Below are positions 50,719 to 62,716 of a stretch of 64,000 nt of DNA, in pieces. Position 1 is the stretch's first letter, and the number at the start of each line of letters is the position of its first letter. The DNA lies in assembly GCF_905475465.1 (NCBI RefSeq), contig NC_062247.1:9362001-9426000 (forward strand). Reading direction: 5' to 3'. Made by a program: the position numbers and the translations under genes. The notes below the pieces were generated by a model. The model saw nothing but the letters and a program-made list of their open reading frames with translations, was not told the origin of the DNA and did no database searches. The stretch comes from Pieris napi. Its lineage: Eukaryota > Arthropoda > Insecta > Lepidoptera > Pieridae.

Positions 50719-52210
50719 TTTGCATCCATCGAAAAGATTAATTTTAACTTCTTAAAACTCGAAGGAAGAGGATTATAGTTCGACGGATGTGCTTTTTATC
50801 ACACGTTAACATAGAACTAGCGTAAATAATGTAACTAAGTGTTTTTAACTGGTTCCATTCTTACCTTACATCCACATAAAATTAAAATAAATAATTTACA
50901 CAACAAATTGTTAAAATATTTCGGTGATTGTTATTTGGCGGCTAATTACTAACTTAAGTTTTTTCACAACCTCCTTCCTCTACAAGTATTATGCCATCGA
51001 TATTCAATTTATTTTTATTAGCGTCTGTAGTATTTAACGTAAAATAAACTATTTACATCCCACACATAACACAAAAACATATAATAATAACTATTCGAAT
51101 GATGTAAATAAAGGCCTAATTAAAAAAAAAATCTTGGTTTTACTTTTGTTAGTATATTTATTTTTTTAGAAGTTTTACAGAGTGGCCGAAAAGGGAAGGG
51201 TCGCAGCCATTTTTTATTTTGATAATACTGTGACGTCATTAATAATAGTTAAAAAAAATTAATGAAAAAAATAATAAAATGTAACTATATTAAATAATAA
51301 TTATAATGTAACGTTAGTTCGCAAAACCGAAAGGGCGGTTCTCTCGGAAGAGCTGACATCGGAGCTTTGAGTTTGAAATATAAATTAAACGTTACTATAA
51401 AATCTGTTATTTACTCCTACAACTTTCTATCTCTATAAATTTAAATAAGAATCCACTTTGGTACGAAGAATAGCTAGGTATCGTAATAAATCTTCAATTT
51501 ATTTACCCACTCTAAACAAATTAATCACCAACTTTACACGAATTGTGCAAATGTTTATTTTTGTTTTGCTTATTTCTTTAGAATAATGATACATCTGGTT
51601 TCTGCTAGTCTGTAGAGTCAGACTGTTGCGGCATAAATTAATTCTTTATCTTAAGTCACGTTATATAAAGGTATTTTTAAATTGATAATAAAATTCTTGA
51701 GATATTGACCTTAGTAATACCGAGTAATACATATCCGTGCATAGGAACCTAGGCATAACATATAGTTGTATTTATACATCAAAAATGAAGTTTTTAAAAA
51801 TTGTCATAACACTGTTTTATTGAGTAAATAAAATGATTCATATAGCAGGTAGATTGTAGTTTCTTGGAGGGGAAATGGGAAAGGCGCTAAGTATATAGGT
51901 ACAAACTTAGTCATGCTACAGAATTAAGATTTTGTCGGTATTCTAAAAACTGTATATGTACACAGTTAGGAAAACTACAGTAAATATTTCCGTGTAAAAT
52001 GAAAGTCAAAAAGAGCCCGTTTCACTGTTTCTTTTTTCTTTTTTTTTTAAAGAATTAAGTAGGTTTTAGCAATACCTAATACACAAACACTTAACATCGA
52101 GTAACATTCTTCATTAGCACCATAAACGATGGCTTATCTCAGGCTGGTCTACGTAATCGGGAACAGCCTATTCTAGGGCAGAGTGAGCGCGGGTAAGGCC
52201 GCCGCCAGGG
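50719..52210. other. Intergenic spacer, no gene seen
   Basis: AT-rich to about 52100, then abruptly GC- and CpG-rich at the promoter side of the myoglianin-like exon. No open frames of note. Confidence 0.5.
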
Positions 52211-52224
52211 GCTAGCGATCGCGG

Positions 52225-52711
52225 GTGTCGGCGGGCAGCCGGGCGCAGTGTCGCACGCGCCGCACGCGGCCGCAGACCGCTCCGTCGCTCCGCCGAGCCC
52301 CCGCCCTCCCGCTCTGCCGCACCACGCGTCCGCTGGGCGCGCCGTGCGGGCCGCGGGCCCGGCCCGCGAGCCTGCTGCTACTCGCCGCGTGGCTGGTGGT
52401 CGTCCGAGCCGACCCCGCCTGTCCTCAGCCTCCTCAGCTCTGCGCCTCCTGCCGGTCCTACGAGAGCGCGCGCGAGCACAGCCTCAAAGTGATTCGCGAG
52501 AGCCTACTCGCCAAACTGGGTTTCGCCCAGGCGCCCAACACGACGGGACGGCAGCTGCCCCGAGTGCCTGCAGATCTCATTAAACGCTACGAGATGAGGC
52601 CTCCGCCTCCAGGCGTGCAGGCCGATGCGCCGGCGCTGTCGCGGACGTTTGTCACCCACACGGAACAGGACGACTTCTTAGCTCGCACCGATAATGTCCT
52701 CGTATTTGCCC
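52225..52711 (+). CDS. myo: Myoglianin-like TGF-beta ligand, first visible coding exon
   Basis: Secreted TGF-beta family ligand of the myostatin/GDF11/myoglianin branch; the prodomain part only. Visible: an Arg/Pro-rich start, a hydrophobic signal core ASLLLLAAWLVVV, then CASCRSYESAREHSLKVIRE, LLAKLGFAQAPNTTGRQLP and THTEQDDFLARTDNVLVFA. The 'C-x-x-C ... I-x-x-x-L-L-x-K-L-x-x-x-x-x-P-N' block is the start of the latency-associated propeptide in this branch. Donor: GCC|C GTTAGT, with last exon base 52711; the TAG just after it lies in the intron. An N-glycosylation site, NTT, is present. There is no in-frame ATG between the TAG at 52213 and the exon body, so the true start is unknown: an upstream exon or a non-ATG start. 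The mature cystine-knot exon is not in the window. Very GC-rich, unlike its surroundings. Confidence 0.68.
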
Positions 52712-55700
52712 GTTAGTAATTATTTCTTACATAAATATATTTTTTATTACGCTATTTCAAAGAGCAGTGTGATAGAGCCAAGTATTAAAAATTGCATTCC
52801 AGTTATTATTATTAATTATATTACCAGCAGTCTTGGACTGTCGCTCATAGTATTATGTCTACACTATGTAATTGCTATTAATTAAGATTGTGATGCAGCA
52901 CACATGTATGAAAAATCTGACAATGGTCGCGTTTGCTAGATATAGAAGGAGTTTTAGTTAGTAGAAGTAGAAAAGACTCCACGTGCAGGTGCCTATTCGC
53001 CTAAAATGGTCAACGAAGTTCATTGACAGGCACGTGTGCAGCTTATAGGGTAAGGAACTCTATGATCGCCTTACGCACTGCCAATTTTAATTAGCCAAAA
53101 ATTGCTTCGAATATAACCAGCCTACTGTAATTGTCAAGCGGCTACGTGCGGATTTATTGCGTGACCATTTGATTGTGACTTGTGATCTTTAGTAGTTTTT
53201 TCTGCTAAATGTATGTGTAAAAAATTAAATTCTCACGTACCTATTTGAATATATTTGTCGTAACATTCAGGAACATAGTTACTAGGCTCCCCGCTTGAAT
53301 GATTAAAAGTAACGATCTTTTTAAAACAAAAATCCGCCATTACCAAATCTTAATTTATTAAAACTGTAATGTTAACATAGAAGCAATTAAGGTAAACAAT
53401 TATTATATTGAACGGGGTTATCGGAGTGCATGCAAATACATAATATGATGCTAAAGTAAGGGGCTTCGACCGCTCACGATAACGAAATCAACTATGAACT
53501 ACGAATATATGTACCCAATTGTTATCACACAATAATATAGACATTGTTAATTAAAAATTACTTAATATTGCAACGAATCAAATCTCAACTAAAATAACCC
53601 AAAAGGGTCGCCATGAGTCTCTATTTAAAATGCGTTATGAATCAAAATGTAACTTGATAGACGTTGAAAACGTATTTTAAAATTATATTGTAAAAAACCA
53701 ATAGAAGGAAAATTTGCGTTGTTATAGTTTGTAACTAAGATAGATTATTAATTTATGAGTGTAGTATATTATTAAGCTAAATATTATATATATATAATTA
53801 AACTGAATAATAAGTAACTATGAAATAAACTTAATTGCTAATATTTGCGAGCTGGTAGAGTGTGTGTTAGTTAACCGTGCGTGTGCGTGCAATGTTTGTG
53901 TGAATTATCCGCTAATGTATCTAGTTTTTTATGAAGTGCGTGGCCGCCACCACAAAACTTCTTGAATCCTGGAATACATTTTTGGTTTAATTTACTTTTG
54001 ATCGCATAAGGGACTGGAATGAAAGGTAAACATGTCTAATACTAATATTTTTGTTTTAGCCAAGAAACTATTGGTAATATATAATTCTTTTAATTACAGT
54101 CAACTAATTACCAATTCTTATATCTCACGTGGACCTATTGACATTTAATTAATTATATAATAAATTAATTTTATTCTATGTTTAATATTAAAAATAAATT
54201 TACTAAAAATCATGTATCAACTAAATTACAGTAAGCTATTTTAATGATTATGAAACGGAATCTGTACCATCGCTGTTTCCATGGTAACCACATAGCGGGA
54301 ACAAAGATAATGTTGAAATCTTATTACCAAATAGTGTACGGTCTGTTACTTTGAATTTAAATAGGCCATGATCTAATTTATTGTATTAAACGATATAATG
54401 AAAAATTTCTACTATCGCTTATAACATTATTCCTAAATTAGATCCTAATAAGGGACCATATATTATCTAAGTAAATGATTGATTCGAAAATGTAAGAAGG
54501 TTATTCTTAATTTAGACTTTAGTAAATCATAGACAATATTCTAACCACTAACAAATAATTTGCTAGTCTGTGGGCTTAGGTGCGCGGAATACGGAACACA
54601 ATCTTGAAATCGGCTTGCAAACAACGCCTCCGTAAGTCCCTGTTACTGGGTGACACAATTTCTGGCATTACCTAATAACCTCTTCGCATCCTATCAGGAA
54701 TTAGAGCACACATTGAATTGGCACAAAATTCTCTACGATTATAATGTAAAGGAGGATTAGGCCTACTGGGGACACCTCTGAAAAAAAAACGCACCTCGGG
54801 TTCTTACCTCCAAGGTGGTGTGGAAAATGAACCAAGATATCTAAATACTAACTTTTACTATTACTTTGTGTATTAAACTCATTTGAAAACGATAATTTTG
54901 CTAGAAAAGGTTTTATATTCTTTAACCTATTTTAGATCTGAATTAGTAAAATCATATTAAACAAGAGTAGGTAAAGCTCCATAATACATGCGTTTATAAG
55001 TTTATTATATGTATTTAAATTTAATGATAACACTTGCATCATTATTTACGACTAACCACAATGATATAAATCTCATTTTGGGTTTATATTTAATTCGACC
55101 AATAAATTGTTTAACTATGTTTTTAAGTGTCTATAGTTTATGCTGCTATTTTTACAAAATCGTGCATAGTTAAACGGGAGTTAACTTGATATAGGAAAGA
55201 GGCATAAACACGATGGTAATATATGTTAAATTTGTCTAGATAGCGGAATATTAATAATTAAAATCTCCAGCAATAAAATTCCCAAATATTGGTTACATAC
55301 AACTTCGTCATTTTATAAATATCATTTCTTATCGTACAACGCAAGGACATGACACTATTTGCGTACATTAATAGCATATATTTTTACATTGCAGTGATCA
55401 CTGCGTGCAAATGAGCTAAATGTAATATTCGCACTGATTCTATTTATGTTCTAGTTGATCTTTGCTCTGAGGAGGGCTTTTATAATAAGCACTGTAGTGA
55501 TTAAGCTTTGCTGGATATACTAAGACTCAAGTGGGAAGATGTTTCTGGTATTATTTCTTTAAATATATATATACGTTATGGGATAACATTGTAGGCATAA
55601 TGTTTTTAATAATATTGCGTTTTGAATTTGGAATAAGCAGCTAGAGATATTCTTTTAACAATACATATGTACACTTACGCCATAATTATTATCTGCTACA

Positions 55701-57650
55701 ATCAGAATATGCCTTGACCACGTTTTGTACTGTGTATTGGAAACTTCAAGTTTATTATTTATTTATTTAAGCTTATACATGGCTTATACAAGCTTATACA
55801 TGTTCAAATTTCTATTGAACAATTAAATATTTTTTTATATAATTAACCAAATATAGATAGCTTTTGCTAGCCATTAATATTTTTAAATCATAGTATAACA
55901 CTATACACTTCACAATTGCAAATACATGCTTATTCCTTAAAGAGGTTTTAAGTAATCGCTTTCAACGACAATATAGTACTATTGTTTACCGTTTTATATC
56001 AACAGAACCACCGTTTAAAGCCAGATTAAGCAATGCAAAAGATAAAGTAGTAAAAGCAAAACAAATCAGTGTAGTAAACTTAGTTAACAGCTAACAAATT
56101 TATGAGGGATTATCTGAGTTTACGCCATGTGGTCTGTGCCGTATCCGTCTAGATATGAGCAATGCCTGCGTTTACAAAGAGGCCATTTGGTATGATCGAT
56201 TGTTTTGGCTGCCTTCGTCACCTTAATTGCTCAAAATCAGACCGTCTCGTCGTTAGGCCATTGGAAATTAGTGTTTATGACTGACGGAATACGACACGAG
56301 TTAAACGCTGATTGACGAAACATTGACTGTTTGGTCTTAAGCCTCAGTAAGTAAGGTCTAATCTAGAAGCCCTTGAAATTTTTGTATGAAAAAAGAAAAC
56401 TCTTAGACATAATTAATAAGATTTTTTTTAATTAGGAAAAGATGACACCAATAACACATACATGTAGAAGTAATGTTTTTACATTAAAAATAAATTAATG
56501 TAAGTGTTCGTATTATTTTGTGATTTTTAAAGTGATTCTCACGTGACTTCGTTCTAAAATGATATTTGTTTTTATTGTATAGATACCTTAGGAGACTAAA
56601 TTAAACCAAGTTGCAATTTGCGTGTTGTCAAATGTGGAAGAATCTTTTTATTATATCAAATATATATACTCTTTGCCGAAATTCCAAGACAGGTAATTTC
56701 AGCGTTGATTTCTGCAACAATTTTACTTCATAGACAAGTTTAGACCAACCAACCTACCTAAGACTATGATGGTCATGATGGTGTATGATGTCAAAGGCAA
56801 CAAAATACACATTTAACCGACTGTACTCAAGAAGAGTAGTTCAAATTATACATACAGAGATCTATATGTATAATTTGAACAACTGTCTAGACTGTGTTCT
56901 TTGATCCCACTGTGTCAGTCTTATAATTACTTCAGTGACATGAAATGATTTGATTCTATAGTGTATAATAGTATTATATACTATAGTATATGTATTATTA
57001 ATACATTTGTATTAATTTTAGTAGCCTTACTATATAATATATACTATACTATATATAATGTTTTGTATAATTCCCTATTGTAATCGATTTATTTCCAACA
57101 CACAATTACACAGTATTTACAATATTCTTAAACTACATAGTAATAATAATAATCACTAAAAATTGATAAATAGCAAATTAAAACAACTTTAAAATTGTCC
57201 GTGGCTGTGTACCTTTATCACATACGGTATCATTTCCAATACTGTATAGCAATACTTATTCTTTGAGTGAGTAAGCCACCAGCACTAGGGTCACCGGTAC
57301 TATCTACCACCTCTTGAACTTGAACTCTTGAACTCCACGGCAAAAGAGTAATAATTAGGTTCGAAAGCTGTTCCGATATATATGTTGAAGTTTTCTAAAT
57401 TCGCCTATTATTTAAGCCTAGTTTTAATTGAATTTAATCTTCAATGTATGATGAATTAGCCTTGTTATAACAGAATGCACTTGGAATTTGATAAACTCAA
57501 TAGTAATATTCCCTAACCAAATACAATTTACATAATTTTAACGTATTAGCGATAACATACATTTTAACAGAATCTACTATAACTAAAATATATTATTATT
57601 AAAAGGAGTCCCTTTAGGCAAGGTTCCGAAGATACTGGCAGCGTTCACCG
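52712..57650 (+). other. Long AT-rich stretch, probable first intron of the myoglianin-like gene
   Basis: No coding exon found on either strand. Only simple AT tracts (for example 56950-57060) and no clear long repeat. A GTAACC half X-box lies near 54284. Confidence 0.4.
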
Positions 57651-57703
57651 TTTATTCTTTATTTTAACTATACATATTTACATAGCACACTAGTTATCAA
57701 CAG

Positions 57704-57799
57704 TCAGTTGGTCAGGTTGTCTTTCGACATAGGGTAGCACAAGGCATGGCCTTGTTGTTTCCATTCGTCTCTTTCAGCTGATCTTTTCCATCTTTCCAT
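57704..57799 (-). pseudogene. Possible LINE C-terminal scrap
   Basis: The minus frame MERWKRSAERDEWKQQGHAL, then a stop at 57704-57706. The W-K-R-x-A-x-x-R-D-x-W spacing is typical of the C-terminus of RTE-type reverse-transcriptase proteins. Very short. Confidence 0.4.
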
Positions 57800-58679
57800 T
57801 CCATGTCCCGTTAACAAGGGGCCGTTCTAGTATTACGTAAGCAGAATTACTGCAACTTATAACCCCCTCTTCTTGTCAGCAAAAGCTTACATAAACGTAT
57901 TAATTTTTTGTATGAATCCTCCAAAATGCATTTCGTTTTCAAGCATAGACAATGTGTGGGTAATGTGTAAAAAAGTGGATAATTACTGTTAACTAGTGTT
58001 GCCCAAATGCAAGACCAAGACGAGACTTAGGCCAGTCTTGGTATTGTCTTGCGTCAATACACCTGGTCTTGGTCTTGGTCTTGGTATTGCGCTCTCAGTC
58101 TTGGTCTTGGTCTTGATCTTGCAGCAAGAGTCTCGCAAGTCTCGCAAGACTTGCAAATACCTATTTGCCTATTGCTATTTGTGGGGGCTTGCGGGCTATC
58201 CTGGAGCATTCACCAATGTACAATGTTCATCAACCAATAATAGCAGGCAGGCTACAGGCATTGTGTTGAGATTAGCAGATTTCATTACAGTGTGCGTAGG
58301 TACATTTTTTAGGCAATTTGTCGTACTCGTGACTGGCGCGCTTTTCTACGTAGGTACTGTCGTTAAAGTATGTGTAAGTAAGAAACGATGTAGGTACCTA
58401 CTACAACAAAATTGTATTCCTTAGAAAAATAATCGTCGTACCTACACGACGATTATTTTTATTTATTTAGTAAATCATCGCTGAAGACAATAGTCGCTAC
58501 TAGAGTAGGTACGATAGAAGTTGATAAACCGACACTGCAATTCTCGATGATTTTAAAACAAAATGCGTAAAGCAATATGACGTCGCTCATATTTGGAGCT
58601 TTTCCACGTTTCAAGTTTGTTAAAATCACCCACTTCCAATTTTGCAGTGCAATGTTCTTTAAAAAGGTATAATAGGTAA

Positions 58680-59116
58680 TCTATATATATAAAAATGAAA
58701 CCCGTTTTCCGTTGTCACGACATAACATGAAAACGGTTTGACCGATTTGTCTGATTTTTTTTAATAATATACCTTGAAGTACGAAGATGGTTCTTACGGA
58801 GAAAAATTAAAATAAAATTGAGTGAATCAGTCTAAAAACAACACTTTTCTATATTCCCATACAAAATATTCGCAATAATACTTAAAAGTGAATTTGAACT
58901 TTAATACCATAGCATAAAGTTCAAGTGTTAGTGGAGGGGTTCCGGGAAGGTAAATTTTTTATTTTTTGACATAATGTATTTGTTGTCTTATCAATTTTCT
59001 TTTTTTATCTTACTAGCTAGACCGGTGTCCCGAATAGAGAACGGTGTGCAGAATAAGTATTTTAAACAAATAAAGAATCGACTGTTAGGCGGTACGATGT
59101 TCGCCAGGCCAGCTAG
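58680..59116 (+). mobile_element. Non-autonomous Helitron, family A copy 2 (437 bp)
   Basis: Begins A|TCTATATATATAAAAATGAA and ends CGCCAGGCCAGCTAG|T. Full-length homologue of 8147-8572. Nested inside the hAT-like element, so younger than it. Confidence 0.88.
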
Positions 59117-59464
59117 TAATAATATAAACTAGGTATATTTTTATTACTTACAACAATTTTTATAAAATCTACCTATCCTTACTACTACATTCTTCCTTGC
59201 GAGGACAACATAATCTATTTGCGTCCGTTCTGAGCACCCGGAAACTTATTTTATTCTTTAGAACATGGGCAGTGGCGGCGACCTTTGACATGAAAGCGAC
59301 GGCGGCAACACAAAGTCTAGAAGCGGACTAAATTTTTACCTATTTTGGTGGGGTTGTCAATGTTGGCATTAGCACAGAAAAATAAAATTAAGTAAACACA
59401 ACGTTTATCCACTTTTTAATAACTAGGTATCCACGATAGAATATTTTTTCTACTAATTTCCTAA

Positions 59465-60181
59465 GGGTCGATTCGACCAAACTTCAATTTATACACGAGT
59501 AACTATACCAAGAATAATCTATTCCATGATTTTAATCTCGAGTAAATCCATAGTCGTTTGTCCACGTAATCGATAGTATAATTGCGCTAGGAATAACAAT
59601 ACGCGAATAGCAAGAAAATAGTGAACGAAAATAAAACTGGGCAAATAAATGTTATTCTACAACGGGACAGTGTAAGAGCATACATCATGTCAACTCGATT
59701 TTGCCGTATTATAGTGTGAAAAAGTAGCTTTTAACAGGTGTCAAACGACAACAAAAAGTTTTTATTTCTTGTTTGTTTGAGGCTTTCGTCTAAAAAGGAA
59801 CTTCTCTTGAGCCTAGTTGAATTTCATTCTAATATTATAGAAAATAAAAAATCTAAAAATAAATAAATAAATACTAAATTGTTTAAACGTTTCATTATAC
59901 AATGCCAGACTATTAATTTAGTGCGTTGCGTTGACTTGAAATTAAAACACAGAATACATATTTGTGAAATGACAGAAATCAGCTGATTGGACTGACTGAC
60001 GCCATTAAATTATTCTAGGAATAGCTGTTATTCCGTGCGAAACGGCGGTATAGTTGCAATTCCCGAATAAGCCCACTATTCTTAGAATTTGTAGTTGGTA
60101 AAACGTAAAATTTATTTACTCTCGATTAACTGACGATTTATTCTAAGATTAAGATTTACTCTTGTTTGGTCGAATCGACCC
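59465..60181. mobile_element. PIF/Harbinger-like element, second family (717 bp)
   Basis: Ends GGGTCGATTCGACCAAAC and GTTTGGTCGAATCGACCC with TAA duplicates (59462-59464, 60182-60184). The ends are themselves palindromic (GGGTCGATTCGACC). No coding frame. Nested in the hAT-like element. Confidence 0.8.
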
Positions 60182-61919
60182 TAAGTACTCAGTCTAAATA
60201 TCTTTTTCATAATTTTTGTTTTTCAATAATATGTTGTGTGTAATTGAATGGTAAACTCTAAATCTTACTAGAGAGCTTTTTTAAAATAAACTTATTGAAA
60301 GCACTGACATGGCATATACACTTTTCAATCTTGCTGCTCACATTTTAGTACCTAGGTATCACTCACTATCTATCATTTACCGATATTAACAATGATTATT
60401 TCGAAATCAAAATATTCGCAATTCAATAGATGCAATACCTACTTAGTTATTAATTATCATCTCGCCCGACAGCTTTTAACGCTGTAGTGTTCGAATTCAA
60501 GCCAGTGTGAGAATGTATTTAAATAAAAAAAACTCAGAGCATTCAATTTATACCTACCTACTGCTGGGACATCTTCAAGGTCATTTAATTTTATACTCCT
60601 ATACCAACCCTACCAAAATAGGTAAAAATTTGTGTGCCTCTGTCCGGCGGCGAACCTGTCGGCGAATGCGGCGCTCAGTGTCAAATGCTGTGTTACACTT
60701 GTTGCAAACCGCGGCGTCTTTGTCGGTAAATTATCAAATAAGTAGGTATTTAATACACCGACCGACCAACAGTTTATTCGCAGAACGTCACATTTCCCCA
60801 ATCAACTTTGAACCTTAATTCTTTAGCGATAAACTTGAAAATCTGTTGAAGAAATTTGATAGATTGTAGTAGCTTGATGTGCTGGCGTCTGTACCATAAT
60901 ATTGGCTGCCGTAGAAACTGTTACTAGACCTACTCGACTCGCTGTTAGTTTTAAATTTTGCTAAATAGAAGAATAATATAAACTTTGAAACATAAGTTTC
61001 ACACCTACATGATGTTTATATAATTTTGTTAACTATAATTTTAAGCACACACCAACCTACGAGTACTAACGTTAGATCTGCACATTAGACATAAACAAGC
61101 ATAACATATTATTATAGGTAGATACCTACAAGGTATGAACTTTGCTAGAAAGTTATTAGGGAACAGATTTGTGAGTATTAACACGCTACCTACTTAATAA
61201 ATTGTTGAAATATAATAAGTACTTACCTACCTAATCAATACAATACGTTTCAGGGTGCTTTCAGACGAGCGGCACGTTGCCAATTACAAATACAACTGCA
61301 GCCCTTAGTTTAGTGTTATGATTTGTGATACCTACGGTTTTGATACTGGGGAACGTTTCTCAAAATCGGGATTGAAACCAAATACCTACTTAATAACGCC
61401 CAAATCTCAGTTTGTCTTAACTGCAAGACGCAAGAGTCTTGCAGGCTTAAGTATTGTCTTGCTCAAGTCTTGCAGGGTTCAGTCTTGGTATTGGTCTTGT
61501 TATAATAAGGCGGTCTTGGTATTGGTCTTGGTCTTGCAAAAACGCAAGAACAAGACCAAGACTGCAAGACCAAGACCGATTTTGGGCAACACTACTGTTA
61601 ACGTAATCACCAAATAAAAAGGAAAGACCCCTCCCCCCTATAGTGCTAACTTGAACTTAATTGTATAGTTTCTATGACAAAAATGTGCATTTTTGTTACA
61701 TATTTCTCTAAGTAATTCAACAATTATAGTTTTAATTTAAGTCGTTCGCTTAGGGTTATTTTTTGCAAAGTGAGGGTGGTCTCATGCGGGCTCAGCTGCA
61801 AAGATTCGCATGCCTTTCAAACTTGTATAGGTACATATTTAGGCTTTATGGCTTATAGGCGGATGTTATTTCTCCTCTTTGTACTTGATTTCGCATTATA
61901 TGTATTAACAATAATACAA

Positions 61920-62467
61920 TCTATGCTAATATTATAAAGAGGAAAGATTTCATTTTTTGTTTGTTTGTTTGAAATGAGTAGGCTCCGAAACTACTGGACC
62001 GATTTCAAAAATTCTTTCACCGTTAGTAAGCCCGAGTGACATAGGCTATGCTTCATTTTCAAAATAATTAGGGATGCTTACTAAAACATGAATAATCTAA
62101 CCCAAGGTGTAAAAAAATAAACAAAAAACTTCCTTCAATCGCGTGCGCTGCGAAAACCATTAATGATAGAACAAAATGATGTACATATTAAAAATTTTCA
62201 AGACACATCACTATCTATAAAAAATGTCGCGACAGCATGTCTCTATCTTTTATAGTTACGTCACAATAAGCGTCCTTTAATAAATTTTATTTTATTAAAA
62301 TGCCACCGCTAGAAAAGGCTCTTTATTGATGACGTTTCACATAAGCTACTAAAAAAGCTAAAAAAGCGTGGTTTATTGGTGTTCTTCTGCCGTTTCTCTT
62401 GAATAGTTTACTACTATGTAATATAACAAAAATCTTAGCCACAGCAACGCTTGGCCGAGTCTACTAG
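61920..62467 (+). mobile_element. Non-autonomous Helitron (548 bp)
   Basis: Begins A|TCTATGCTAATATTATAAAG, contains GACCGATTTCAAAAATTC, and ends GCCACAGCAACGCTTGGC hairpin then CTAG|T at 62464-62468. The fragment at 33900-34072 is a reverse-oriented 5' end of the same family. Confidence 0.78.
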
Positions 62468-62716
62468 TTGAAGTATATTACATTTTCTATCAGTTACTTT
62501 ATACTGAATGCATGATTAAAATATATTTAAAAGAATTACTGTGACAGGACTTAAAGCTTGGGAGCCGATCAAGTATGACGTAAACACTATAAGGGGGGTC
62601 TTTGATTTTCTTATTTGGTGATTACGTCAACAGTAATTATAGACCAGTGCCGATAATTTTTGAAACGAAAAAAAATTACAGTAGGATGAAACCCATTAGA
62701 AAAGTAGGGGAATATG

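Larger units (their letters stand above)
57994..61594. mobile_element. hAT-like element, 3.6 kb, non-autonomous
   Basis: Ends TAGTGTTGCCCAAA (57994) and TTTGGGCAACACTA (61594), flanked by perfect 8-bp duplicates CTGTTAAC at 57986-57993 and 61595-61602. Next to each end lies a 150-200 bp array of CTTGGT/CAAGAC and CTTGCAAGAC-type units in both orientations. No transposase frame is visible; the 142-codon frame at 57996 is a translation of the array. Two other elements are nested in it (58680-59116 and 59465-60181). Confidence 0.85.

Noticed and set aside
52248..52583. 111-codon frame with an ATG in the myoglianin-like exon
   Set aside because: Wrong frame: it misses the CASC...APN propeptide block, which is read in the other frame.
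57996..58424. 142-codon open frame with LVLVL-type runs
   Set aside because: It is a translation of the CTTGGT array at the end of the hAT-like element; no domain, no splice context.
60507..60818. 103-codon frame inside the hAT-like element
   Set aside because: No transposase signature (no hAT dimerisation motif, no zinc finger).
61318..61617. 99-codon open frame at the other end of the same element
   Set aside because: It again translates the CTTGGT/CAAGAC array and crosses the element boundary.
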